From Tenodera sinensis (taxonomy: Eukaryota; Arthropoda; Insecta; Mantodea; Mantidae): a stretch of DNA of 64,000 nt. Positions 10,346 through 23,026 of this stretch are shown here, in pieces. The translations under genes and the position numbers were made by a program. The notes beneath the pieces were generated by a model. The model had not been told where the DNA came from. It saw nothing but the letters and a program-made list of their open reading frames with translations, and did no database searches. The stretch's first letter is position 1. Each line of letters opens with the position of its first letter. Where the stretch lies: NCBI GenBank assembly GCA_030765045.1, contig CM060967.1, positions 144,460,251-144,524,250 on the forward strand. The letters run 5' to 3'.

Positions 10346-11870
10346 AGAGAGAGCGACGATCTACTCGTATCCATTGACTAAGCCTTCTAGGATCCACCAA
10401 GAGTGCTCTTTCCCCTTGAGCAAGGCCGCGCCATCTGTTCGGCCCTGCAATACGCCACGAAATCTAGAGGTGCGAATGAAATTTGAGATGAAAGCGGAAT
10501 GAAAGGGAAATAATCGAAAGGAAATCCTGGTAGATGAGAAACTATTCTAGCATTCCCCACCGACAAGGAAACAACGCGAAAAATCCAAGCAAAGAGTGGG
10601 TGGTCGAATGGGAATCGAACCGGGGACCTCTAGGATGCACGAATAAAGCAAAAATTGATGTAATATTGTTCGTTATGTATGCTGTATTTAATTACCAATG
10701 CAGATATCTGCATTCATGTCCCCAACAGCCTGTATAAGAAGTTAAAAGAGGGTGGTAAAGTGTGAAAGACTACTGATTTACGCATTTAAGCGTTTCAACA
10801 GCTCTGCCTTAAGCCGTTGTCCTTCGGTCCAACTTTTTTGACCAAACATTTTGTATCCAATGGAATTGTACACCAAAGAAACAGTGTCTGTCACACTATA
10901 TGATTCATTTTGGTCCAATACAAATTACCAGGGTTTTAATAAGAAATCCATCAAGTTAACCGTGCACCTACAACGGAAAGTAGAAGCGCCGGCCGGCGAC
11001 CTTGCAGTGCTCTTGTAAACAAGTAGACTGGAAGACAGCACAGAGTACACCATGCTTCTAAGGTAGGAATACTAGGTTTAAGGGGCGTCACTAGGCAGCA
11101 AATAATGAATGTTTACCCAGTTGAAGCGCGCAATTAACTTCATTTCTATTAAGCTTTTAATGTCTAGAATTTCAGCTAGAATCATTGTCAGCGGTTATTG
11201 AAATGGGTAATAATGCATTTCCTAAATTTATGGAAAATAAGTCGCATCTGATTTCGCATAAAGTTTTTCTATTTTGAAAAACTACGTTCCAGACGTAACA
11301 GGAGTGTACAAAAACATGACTCTATGTCTCTGAAACTTGTATTGTCTTAATAGTCTCGAGCATTTTTGATGCACATGAGTTAATATGTTATTGCGGTTAC
11401 TGTATTCCTGAAATTCTTCTCAATGTATGAAAGACCTTCAAACAAGGCTGATGTGATTATTGGCTTCACTGCACGAATTGCGACACTTTTCCGCACGTCA
11501 CAGGCTTTTATTATGTTTACAATTCTGTAGTAATATTGAGTATAATATACTGCAGCCTGTAGCCATGTCCCCCACCGAGTTACATTTGGTTATGGAGGCA
11601 AAGGAATTCCAGGTGCCATCTGTTTAAGTATCTTGATTTTGGAGGGTGTTTTGAGAAATACCTTTTTCGTGTTGGCTATACATAAAAGCAATTACATCCG
11701 GAAAAGAGGATATAATTTCTTCCGCAACTCGGTGGAGACTATGTGCTAGACAAGTTTTAGTTTTGGAAATGCGCACTGTATTGCTGTGGCAGCTTTCTTC
11801 AAATAGGAAGTCCCGTCCCTAACAAGTAGTAAACCATTTTGTGTTATTGGACAGACACAATAGAGAGAAG

Positions 11871-11872
<2 letters not shown>

Positions 11873-11905
<33 letters not shown>

Positions 11906-11948
11906 AATAAATAAAAAAAAAAACAAACAAAAAAAAACAAACAAACAA
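11873..11948. repeat. Poly-A-rich low-complexity tract
   Basis: About 30 A, then AAAT and AAAC mixtures. Possibly the degraded tail of a retroposed copy, but no body was recognised next to it. Confidence 0.8.
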
Positions 11949-14900
11949 ATATAGCATACGACAGACGCAAGAAGAGGCTGTTGTGTAGGGGTGGGCGTGT
12001 CGTTTCCTCAACTCTCACGCTAGCTGCCGGTTCTATACTCCGTGTTGTTAATATCATTCCCGCTCCCTGTAAATGACAATTGACGTAACAAGCATGAAAA
12101 ATAAATATAGCGGACGCAAATATTAATTTAGCGATTGCTATATTATGTATAGGTTTGGGATATATTTTCACGAGTCTCATTAGAGAGAAAATATGTATTA
12201 GAAGTAAAAGATATTGTCATGGTTACAGAGAATAGAACAGGGTGCGGGCCTAGGGGGCCGAGGTATATAGGGTCTACTAAAAATTGAGGTTAGAGGACCC
12301 GGAAAACTCGCAATTTTCTACGAATTGGCGAAGATTTATTTCTCAACCTTTCACATCATGTTGTAGGCAAAATTACACACCAGGACAAAAATATGAGACA
12401 AACACGAAAGAGACAAGGAACTATTGTAATGACTTTAATTTAGTATAGATGGACAAGAGATTTGAACTCATTTCATAACATAACATTTAAATATACTGTT
12501 AACTGGATTTCTTATTAAACGTCACGAAAAATCGTTAATAAATCTTCCAGAAAAGGTTAAACGTATTATAATACCCGTCGCATTAAAAGTGCCATGAGCC
12601 GTACATACACAACAGCTGACTACGTTGTCCGCCATATTGTTACGTTACAGACGCTGATTGGCTATTTTAAAGTTGCTGGATGAAAAAATTAGATGCAACT
12701 CAATCGCATTGTATACAAAGTGGTTAGATACAAAAATAGGATAGAAATTGTATACAACAAAATTGTATCCAGCTCTCGATGTCTCATGATGCACTTCTGT
12801 TGTAGACAATGCTTTGGACCAAAAACAAATATAGCACTTTCCGGTTCAGGACGTACATAAATAGAAGCTGGAAACAATGTTCTTGACTTTCTTCTCATAC
12901 TCAGGCGAGCCAAATTCTGATAGAAAGAAGGCGATACTTAAATCACAAGTTACTTAAAGATTCACTAGATATTTTTGCCCACTAACTCACTCCTTAGATT
13001 AATTTAAAACTGTTGTGCTACATGCTCAGCTAAATGTCCTTACTGGATGTAATTTGATCAAACTAGTGATCATTGGTCGGCAAACATTCTGTTCATGCTG
13101 ACTGAGATTTCATGAAGCACAGGGCGCCCCAAAAGTTACTGTGCAGTGAAGTATCGTATTAAGGGTGCACAATAATTTTTGAGACACTAACCTATATTTT
13201 TTCATTCAGGGAAGGCTACTTTCATCTAAAAAGTGCTGTGCGCTCACTAGAATTTGTAGATATTTGGTCTTTTTCTGAAGCAGATACAGCAATTTGTGCA
13301 ATGCTTGGCAACTATCAGTGAAAATAATTATTTTAAAGTTATTATTCATTAAAGTAGTGAAAAATGGAAACTACTACCCTAAGTTTCCTAAATTCTGCTT
13401 AAGCAAATCCACGAAATGAGGAGTTTCTGATCTTAATTTTTGATTCTACCAAATTTGAGAATTCTGAATATCATTTCTTTGTTGAAACACAGCTGAGATG
13501 AAGTGTACGGTTATATATTTAAGGATGTGGGCAAACATGACTAAAAAGTCTAGTGCCAATTTCAAATACTTTATTAAATCTCAATTTACTTCTTAGCCTT
13601 TTAGCCTCTTTTCATTCTATAGTCAACTTTTTATTACACAAAATTGTGAGAGTAGCTTTTAGTGCATTAGATACTATTGGAATAGTAATCAATACTTGAA
13701 ATTCTAAGAAACATTGTTGTAGATACATACTCAGTCCATGGTGATGTAAAGAATAAAGTAATATCTTAGAAGATGCATTTAATCTGATCCTATTATTTAT
13801 AAGTTCAAAGCGTATAGCTCAGCGATGTCCAACGTTTACGAAAGAAGGGAGGTTGGATTTATCTACCTCCACTTTACGCAGACTCCACTCTTTTAACACT
13901 CAGACGTGCATTGTGTTGTAGTGGCTGTTTGGTTATATGTACTTGCGTTTGATTTACGTAAGCACTTTCAAATCTTATGTGATAAATATCTGTTCACTAG
14001 TGACTTCTTTAGTACTGATTACGTTTAATAAGTCTATCAATATTTGGTGACAAAGTCTTAGTGCATAGCCTTAGAAGCTCCACCAAACGATTGACTTTTA
14101 ATATAGTTCAATTTGGAGAAACTGTTCGCAAATATATGTAGGGCTATACACAATCTAAGACACACTGTTCTTGCAAATGCTTATTTCTCTATCCGCTACA
14201 TTTTTATCGACGTAAGCATTTTCAGAAATTATTTTATTGCTAATTTTCTTGTAACTGCAATGGAAATTTGGAAACAGAGTAGGCTTTAAGCGATAGTGAA
14301 ATGCTTTACGAAGCGCTTGCTATGCGATGCATTTGGAATTCCGTTCTCTTTGCAAGGCCAAGGAAGAAAGTATTTGACATTAATTGTATATATTAATGAG
14401 TACTTGGTAAGTTTCTATCTGTCTCTTACTGTTTACCATTTATGCAAAAATCATCCAGAATGTGGAGGTCTTCTGAAGGCATTCCCAGAAAAAGTTATGA
14501 GTTCGAAACTGCCATGGAATCGCCTGTTTGTGTGCGTCACTGGATACTGATTGGTTGTGAGTCTACACGCCACAGACATGATTCACCCTCCGACTGAAAG
14601 AGGAGATGGGGAATATCAGCTAATGTTAAGCGTCTCCAAAGACACAAGGTTGGACATCGCTGTAATAGCTATACTTTGCTTGTTATATAACTGTGCTGTG
14701 CAGCTAAATATTTTCTAAAGTAATTTCGTATATTACGTTCATAATTTTTCTGTGAAAGTCGACTGATAATGCCTCTGAAGTTTGAGGTTAACTTATACAA
14801 CTCTGCTCTTCTAGAGCTTCTTGCACTATAGCAATAGGTAACTACTAGGCTAGAAATCTTTGAATAGTAAATACATTTTTTGAACCCGAAAACGTTCCAC

Positions 14901-15504
14901 CTATTAGACAGCATGCGCACAATTCTCTGAGGGTTTTCCAAATGGACTATCTTCCATTTTTTCAGTTTAGAAACCACACAATAAGGTTAAATAAATGGGA
15001 TCTTACTTTTACTTAAAAACACGAGATAGGGAAACTCTATGCCCAAAATTTAATTGTAACTGTCTTTTTTCAAAATACAGTTGAAAGCTACTATAAATTG
15101 AATTTATTTCATAAAATATTAAAGCAGTAGCCTTTAACGGTGAAAAGACATAACAGATGACTATTCTGCTGCATTGACATTTGAAACATGTATAGCGTGG
15201 TTAATTTTGGTGTGCGATTGAACTTTGTGTGTGGGAATATTCTGCATTAGTTTAGTAACGCATTAACGCATTAATTTGAATAGAAATGCAGACAATAGCA
15301 ATTTTTCTGGTTAGATATACGACATCAAACCGCTATTGATTAGAAGAGAAACATGGACCATAATGAAATTTAAAATTTGAGCATCATACTATTATAGTAA
15401 GAATGTTCACACTGAAGTGCAAAGGAGAGAAAAATAACACAATATGTATACTTACGACTGACTGTGCATTTAAAGTGGTCAGTCAATAGCAGTTAATTGC
15501 GTAA

Positions 15505-15668
15505 AATGGATGAAATTATGTACAAACTAGCCCAGGATCCACAGAGCATTTGTCTTCTCAGAATAAAGGAAAAAGTCTCATCCGGATACCTCACCCTTAC
15601 CGAGATTCGAACTCGGAACCTCTTGAATGTGAGGCAGACACACTAGTCCCACACCTCAGAGGCGGGCT
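15505..15668 (-). mobile_element. tRNA-derived SINE, family A, truncated
   Basis: The minus strand reads CCCGCCTCTGAGGTGTGGGA then GAGTTCGAATCTC and the same body (CTTACCC...GGATCC) as at 2.1-2.3 kb. The 3' end of the body is shortened. Confidence 0.7.
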
Positions 15669-16867
15669 AGCAGTAACCTCTAAGTCGAAGGTGATAGGGA
15701 TTTATTTTTTTCATCACCAGATTTACTGAGAAAGACAGATGAGTTTGAAAATCCATAATATCTAAAACATTTATCAATATATTTTGGAAAATTTTAACCA
15801 ACCTTTTTGATATAATTTAGTACCCGAGTTTAAAATTTCGCCAACTGTTCAATGCACTTCATTTAGGGAAAAAAGTCTATTTTGAATCCTGATCTAACAA
15901 ACAACAAAATGTCGAATACTGAATCATTTAACGGGTAAGGAAAATATGACAAGTTCTTTATTTTAAGCGATGAGCATTTGTCTTAGTGATTCGAGTATGA
16001 GAAGGGAAAATTCACGAAGAAAATCCTATAAAGTTCTTTGGTCAAGGGCGCACAATTTTGAAGTCATCTGGAGTTCCAATTAACATTGGCTAGAAAATAA
16101 AATATATTTTTCAGCGAGATTTCACAGGTAATAAAGGAAATACAGAATCTTAGTTGAATTTCAAATTGCTTTTTCTTAAAAGTTGCAAGTGCAATATTGT
16201 ATTAAAATTATTCTATAGAATATTTCCTTAGCTGGTACAGTAGCGTTTGTTTCATTATTCCAAGTGAAAGACAATGGTTGGAATTACCAATTATGCATAA
16301 AACCCATAATTATATTGATGTGAACTGATATAAAATGTTAGCTTTTAAATCGAGGAACATAATTAAAAGGACTGCACAGTTAGCCTTGAAAATATCAACA
16401 GAGCTACTGTACCAGCGTTTAAAATGCAAGCTAATGGCTACGTGCAGACTTATGCTGTAATTCGTGGCAAACCACACTACATATAAATAAGATAAAATGA
16501 AGACTATCTGTGCTTTGCGTGCTTAGAAAACTTATGCGATTTTGATGCACTTTGAAAATGCATGCAGTTCTACAAATAAATTTCTTACTGTTTACTGAAG
16601 CAAGCTGTGGCACAAGCGTGATTAGGTCGAAGCAGCCAATGCGAGGCATTTGTGTCCTTAAAATACTAGTTTAGTGCAAAACTGAGGAGCATTGGAAGAT
16701 AAATTAATAATTAAAAGCGCCTTGCATTAGGCAAAGAATTCATTTAAGGCTAGCCTCAGAAGAAAAAGAAAAAGAAATATATTTGTTCAAAAGTTTAATT
16801 TCATTAATAAAGTATCTTACGAAAACTATGTTTTCTTTACCTTATCAATAATGGCTGCTTAAGTTAT

Positions 16868-17703
16868 AACGGGTGATCCAAAAGACTGTGAACCGGCTGC
16901 ACTGTGTTTTGTCTGTACGGGTCCTCTACGCTCGTCGCCGACTGCCGTTGTCGTAGAAGAGCGCGGATAAAAGCATACAGTATTTTTAAAACTACCTTTA
17001 AAGGCTTTACTTAGCAATATAATTATAGCAGATGCTGAAACTGGCCAGCGTCGTTGTCCATACATTTTTGGCACCTCTTTAGGAATTATCCATCACTCGC
17101 GGTAGTTCACGTTGAGAAATGCTGGCAATTTTCTGACGGATATTTTGCTTTTAATTCTCTCGGAGTGTGTGGATTTGTCTTGTACACCTTATGCTTTAAG
17201 TTACCCCAGAGATAGAAACCGCAGGGGGTTAGATCGGGGGACAGAGGGGGCCACAAATTTCTACTAATAATTTTATTCTGTCCTGAAACAGTTTCAATTG
17301 TTCTCATCGAAAGATTGGCTAAATCGAGTCTTGTTGCAAAAAGGTAAAATCACGCTTCCTGTCGGTTAATTCTCTAAAAAAAAATTGTGGGTAAAATTAT
17401 ATTCATGTATGTACGGGCGTCAACTGTTGAGGTTGACTCGAAAAAGTCACAATAAATCCACGCTGTGCAGCAGAAAACAAATGTTGAGCCATAATAACTA
17501 TGTGACTAAGAACAGGACTAAATAATAAATCACACTGGTAATAATGCAGCCGCACGATATCGCGCCAACTCAATACTGATTGTAAACAGAGCAGAGAAAA
17601 ACAAGCGAAGCTCGTGGCCTTGTGTATATCAGCTGCTGTTATCGTGTTTCCGCATTTGCAGTGAAAAAACGCCGCGTAGCGGTTCACATGTATTTGGATC
17701 TCT
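16868..17703 (-). mobile_element. Non-autonomous Tc1/mariner-like element
   Basis: Imperfect terminal repeats of about 28 bp flank the unit: GGTGATCCAAAAGACTGTGA at the left and, reversed, GAGATCCAAATACATGTGAA at the right. Inside, the minus strand has a possible transposase start (MAQHLFSAAQRGFIV, from 17490) and, after a deletion, a typical C-terminal piece (SRNLWPPLSPDLTPCGFYLW GNLKHKVYKTNPHT, 17107-17307). The middle of the transposase is missing, so this copy can only be moved by a helper. Its right part is included in the adjacent tandem duplication. Confidence 0.65.
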
Positions 17704-18686
17704 CTGTATTTCCCTTTAGATCAGCAATGTCTATTAACAAAATAGCCGTCTAGGTAATCAGCATCGTGCCCACTAAACAAATGAAGTCGTCAAGGGACCT
17801 GATCACAGAATTTTTCCAAAACTGAAGTATTTAACTGAGTGTTTTGAATCTTTTACCAAATAATATCCGCAAAAAGAAGAGTGGTTGTAAAGTTTGAGGC
17901 ATACATGTTAGGTTGCTGCTGCAATATGTGTTTTAAAGCACAAATTTAAGCTTTTTTCTCACAAAATATAAACCTTACGATGTTCATAACTTTTAAATAT
18001 CATTTAATTTATATTCCTTATGTAGCCGAAATATGTTGTGGGTAAAATTATATTCATGTATGTACGGGCGTCAACTGTTGAGGTTGACTCGAAAAAGTCA
18101 CAATAAATCCACGCTGTGCAGCAGAAAACAAATGTTGAGCCATAATAACTATGTGACTAAGAACAGGACTAAATAATAAATCACACTGGTAATAATGCAG
18201 CCGCACGATATCGCGCCAACTCAATACTGATTGTAAACAGAGCAGAGAAAAACAAGCGAAGCTCGTGGCCTTGTGTATATCAGCTGCTGTTATCGTGTTT
18301 CCGCATTTGCAGTGAAAAAACGCCGCGTAGCGGTTCACATGTATTTGGATCTCTCTGTATTTCCCTTTAGATCAGCAATGTCTATTAACAAAATAGCCGT
18401 CTAGGTAATCAGCATCGTGCCCACTAAACAAATGAAGTCGTCAAGGGACCTGATCACAGAATTTTTCCAAAACTGAAGTATTTAACTGAGTGTTTTGAAT
18501 CTTTTACCAAATAATATCCGCAAAAAGAAGAGTGGTTGTAAAGTTTGAGGCATACATGTTAGGTTGCTGCTGCAATATGTGTTTTAAAGCACAAATTTAA
18601 GCTTTTTTCTCACAAAATATAAACCTTACGATGTTCATAACTTTTAAATATCATTTAATTTATATTCCTTATGTAGCCGAAATATG
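17385..18686 (+). repeat. Exact-looking tandem duplication, 2 x 651 bp
   Basis: Positions 17385-18035 and 18036-18686 appear identical base for base, including the same 94-codon minus-strand frame in both. Each unit contains the right 318 bp of the non-autonomous transposon plus about 333 bp of flanking sequence. The junction reads CCGAAATATG/TTGTGGGTAA with TT shared at both ends. The identity implies a very recent duplication or an assembly duplicate. Confidence 0.9.
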
Positions 18687-19235
18687 TTTCGTTAGAAACG
18701 TAGTTTTAAATTAACTTAACTTTCTGTTCCAACTTTTTCTTTTTTTGTTAAAACTTGGGTGAGTTTGCTGGCATAAAAATTTTTGCATAGTAAACTTCAG
18801 TTAGTATTTACTGTGAAAAATGTTCCGAAGTTTCATTCGAATAACTAAAAATTATAGCCTAAAGGAGTGATGAAAAATGTGAAAAATATTGCAAACAAGA
18901 AAGGTGCACAGCAAAATTTGCTCATAAACAGTGCCGTGTATTTTTATAGGTATTTTTATTGAATACACAACATATGCAGCAAATATTGAAAAATTTCTAA
19001 AATGCACAACCACGCCTTTTGTTCAGGATTATTTAAATCGTGACATAATTATCATTTTCACTCTAATATAGATACATTTACAGGAAAAGTTTCCTACAAA
19101 ATCGGGCAATACATAAAAAGCTTAAATTGTGATCGACCGTTTCCCATAGATCACTGCTTACAAGACTGAAAAGTGCATTACAATATCGCCGTAACTGAAC
19201 TAAGTGGTAATTATAACGACTTGCGCTGACTCTAT

Positions 19236-19760
19236 GGCAACTTGCGGAGGGGGACTTAGCACCGAAAGGTGATCTTTCGTGTCTATGCCCCTGAAGGGAT
19301 ACCCCCGGGGGGATGGATGAGGCGAAAGGATCCAAAGGGCGGACGGAATGCTGCCACGACAGAGCAGGAGGCAGGTTCCTACCTTTTCCCAGTTATAATC
19401 ACCTCCCACCCGTCAGGTTCGTAACCCCAAGAGGGCGTGGGACTCGGAAACCTGACCCTTTCCCCCCTCGGGCTATCATCCTATGAGGTGCCCGGAAACC
19501 AGTAAGCTCTCCTTCCAAACCGGAGACGAGATTTCCAGAGCACACCTTTTTCCCTTGCCATACTGCTGCCGCGACGCGCGCCGAGGCTTCCAACCTTGAA
19601 AGTAACCTGACGAGATGGAGGGTGAAATGAATATGACTACTGTAATGGAGGGAGGGGAAATTCGGAGGATATGGGAATCCTTCCCAGCATTTGCCTGGCG
19701 ACACAGAGAACCTCCGAAAAAGCCCATGGGTTAGGAAAATCGGCCGTGACCCCCCGAATG
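19236..19760 (-). mobile_element. SINE-like repeat, family B, head missing
   Basis: Minus-strand sequence GCCAGGCAAATGCTGGGAAG GATTCCCATATCCTCC plus the distal block matching 4010-4400 (GGCGGACGGAATGCTGCC). The tRNA-like start is not recognisable. Confidence 0.65.
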
Positions 19761-20684
19761 TGGGGTGTCTTATCTGTTTTGTAATGTTGGCCAGTTCATT
19801 CAGTTTTCAAGTAAGTTTGATGTTACCACTTAAAAGGCAACTTTTGGTAAAACAGTGCTCGATTCATCAAGACTTATGTTTCATGTCCCTAAAAAAATTG
19901 AAAGCTCTAATTTATAAGCTCCTTAAGCACCTAATTGGAATGTAAAATAAGGGTAAAAGCCGATTTATGTGAATTATAAACATCATACGACTCATGCATA
20001 ATGGAAAAAAGGGATACCTAATTTTAGGCCACGTGCGAATAAATCGACTCAATCATGCAGCATTGACAAATCTGTAACTAATTCTCAAGCAAAAATGTTT
20101 TCTGTTGTGTATTGATGAGGTTGGAAGACCAAACGAGAGTATCTGCATTAGAGGTGTACAATTTTCGATCTACTTTGTTCACTCCTGCTTGTATAGACAA
20201 CACGCATCAGATGTTGTCTTGGCACGAAGGGAAGCAGTGTGTCAACTTCTTCGACCATTACCCCCTGACTAAGCAGTTGCTGGCATGCCTACATGACCTA
20301 AAACCTTGCTAGACATATACGTCGAATAAAACACTATTTTGGAAATACGTTGGTGGTGATATTTTGTAAAAACTCTTTCGCAGGGAGAATGATTTCTTCC
20401 TTAATATTTTTTGAAAAGATGTTCGGTGTTTTAAAATAATTTATCGCCATTTTTCAACGTTTCCCAAGTTACATTCTTACAGTTTTCGACCGTTTTATTA
20501 GATTGCATTCATTTTAAAAGAATGTCTGCGGTGACGAATATCAAAAGATAGATCAGCTTCTATGGGAAAGACACTTTATTAAAGTGACAAAAGTTAAAGG
20601 AGCAAAAATTGCCGAATAAACAGTTATGCGTTTATGCGCCCAGTTAAAAGCATATATACTGAACAGTTGTAAGCATAACACAGT

Positions 20685-20873
<189 letters not shown>

Positions 20874-21670
20874 TGCACAGTAAATGTCTCAAAATATTTT
20901 AGAAATGATTCCCACGTGGTTGAAATAAGGCCAATGAAAACTTTCTGAACTGTTCCGAAGTGGTGATGTTTTAATATTTCATTAGTTGTTTGGAGCACAT
21001 AATTATTCAAAAACAACTTAGATCTAACAGTGATAAGCATTAGGATACCGTAAAGCAAGACCATGCATGAAAAAATGCTTAGCCCAGCCCTATCCATTTT
21101 TCTATCGTCTTTCATACGCAAATGTTTACTCCAACGATTTGTAATGTCAGTTTAAATTCCAAGACAAAAGTATTCCTTCCCAGTACACACCCATGAAGTA
21201 TGTATGCTGTATTCGTTACTTCCCTAACCAATGTTTTCCAGTAGTAGAAGTAATCGTCAAATAGTGGTTGTGATGGCGCCCGCGCCTCCATAGGTATGAG
21301 TTAAATGTGCCCGAGTACTTAAGAAAGTTGGAGAGCACTGGCCTGGCCTGTTTACTACTAGCAGTGAGCATATTATGAGAGATATGCCTCTCTAAAACTT
21401 GCACTCCTGTCATCAAGTATTACAAGTCAGTTTTTTTTCCTTTACCTGCCCAGCATTGAGGAAAACTGCCTGCTTAAGCGTAGGTTGGCTCGGGGAGACT
21501 TACCTGTCGGGGCAGGCAGGTACAGATAGTAAAACTCGTAGAAATGTACACCTCTATTTTGCATCTTTTTCACAAAAAGTAAGGGGACTAAGTCCTCCAG
21601 GCCGTGCTCTAAATAAAATTAGGAGATCCCAATGCTACAAAACAAAATCCCATTCTTAAGATGCTGATAT

Positions 21671-21687
21671 TTGGGGGGGGGGGGGGT
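21671..21687. repeat. Poly-G run
   Basis: About 17 consecutive G, able to form a G-quadruplex; unusual in this AT-rich intron. It lies about 440 bp downstream (in gene direction) of the pore exon's donor site. Confidence 0.8.
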
Positions 21688-22128
21688 TACTTTAATACAG
21701 GTAGCTATGGTTTTCTAGAGTGCAGTTGTTTATGTGGTAAAATAAATTCCAGCTATTTATGGTGCAAATGCTGGAATCGCAGATGGAATTGTCTAACATT
21801 CCAGAGTGATGTTTGGTGGCTTGACTGGAGATGTGCAGTGCATTTTTCAATCTGTAGGGTACGTGCTAAAGTATCAAAATTGTAAAATGTGCGGATTGCT
21901 AGAAATGTCAGGAACTAGAATGCCGGTGCAACCTTCTAGAGCAGCAAATACACATGGAGTAAAACTTACATAAACAAGTTGAAGAAGTGTCAAGAGTGTA
22001 TGACAGAAACACAGACGAAGATGGCGAGAAGTTTACGACAGAGAGACGTGTGAAGATCCAAAGAAACACCAAAAATGATTTGGAAAAAGTAAAACGATAG
22101 CAAGTAAAAGATAACTTACAGAACTTAC

Positions 22129-22324
22129 GGAAATGAGCTGATACGAATGGTTCATCATCGCGATGAGGAGGTTTAGCAGGACGACGATGTTGATGACGGA
22201 GTATGTTCCAAACATGAGCATGCCCCAGAAGCGGGTGAAGCTCTTGATGCCCGCTAGCTCGAAGTTGTCCAGATCGATGAGGCCAAACACGGCCCAAAAC
22301 AAAGTTTGGGTCGTCTCAAACAAG
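22129..22324 (-). CDS. Trpgamma: TRPC-type channel exon (pore helix, filter, S6)
   Basis: This exon carries the ion-conducting core. It completes Asn and continues LFETTQTLFWAVFGLIDLDNFEL, the pore helix and filter region with acidic residues (Asp-Leu-Asp, Glu). These are followed by the linker GIKSFTRFWGMLMFGTYS and the S6 gate helix VINIVVLLNLLIAMMNHSYQLIS. Insect TRP channels use an acidic residue near this place to set calcium selectivity (known for the family; which residue here is inferred). The exon has 196 nt, a TATTTCAG acceptor and a GTAAGT donor, phase 0 out. It is intact and highly conserved, and is the strongest single piece of evidence for the gene. Confidence 0.95.
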
Positions 22325-22794
22325 CTGAAATAAGAAAAACAGCATTATTAATTTTTGGATATTTTACAAGATTTTAAAACGTCGAAAAGAAAAATTACCG
22401 GAGTTATTGGATAGCTTTCTGAGCAATAATTTGCAAAAACCACAGGTAAGGTCAGTTTTAAAAAGTAACATCTCATTTTACTTAAATCTTGGTACTGAAA
22501 CCAAAATAATGCTGGTTCTTACCTGTTCTGGTTTCCAAAAGCGTAAAGTAATTGATTTTTTCTGTAATTAGGCATACGTTCAAATATATTGGCTACAAAA
22601 TACAAAATAATACGTAATTTTAACCTAATACTATTATTTATAACGTTTGTTTGCCGGAAATCTAGGAAATATGGAATACAGAAACCAAGCAAAAACGGTT
22701 AATATTTAGGGAAGCGGAAAAGTGTGGAGTTTAGTCAAGCGCACCCTGAAAAAAGTAAGCCATCGTTTCTCAATTATTACTATGAATTCCTTTG

Positions 22795-23026
22795 AAAAAA
22801 TTATTTTTTTGTTTAACGACGCTGTCAATTGCCAGGATCACATCAGCGTTGCCGGTGTGCCGGAATTTCGTCCCGCAGGAGTTCTTTTACATGCCAGTAA
22901 ATCTACTGACATGGAGCTGTCGTTTTTAAGCACACTTAACAACCATCGGCCTAGGCCGGGTTTGAACCCGCGACCTTGGGATCAGTAAGCCAGCGTCTAA
23001 CCGACTGAGCCACCCAGACCGACATG
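22795..23026 (-). mobile_element. tRNA-derived SINE, family E
   Basis: The minus strand starts GGTCTGGGTGGCTCAGTCGG TTAGACGC and has CGCGGGTTCAAACCCGGCC; the first 70 bases can fold like a tRNA (acceptor GGTCTGG/CCTAGGCC with wobbles). The body (TTTACTGGCATGTAAAAGAA CTCC, CATCAGCG-type block) ends in a T/A-rich tail at 22795. The attached body identifies a SINE rather than a tRNA gene. Confidence 0.75.

Noticed and set aside
17403..18338. Two identical 94-codon frames as duplicated genes
   Set aside because: They lie in the tandem duplication. Only the last residues look like a transposase start; the rest precedes it and has no protein features.
22952..23026. Possible functional tRNA gene on the minus strand
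   Set aside because: The head folds like a tRNA, but the anticodon arm is poor and a SINE body with an A/T tail follows directly.
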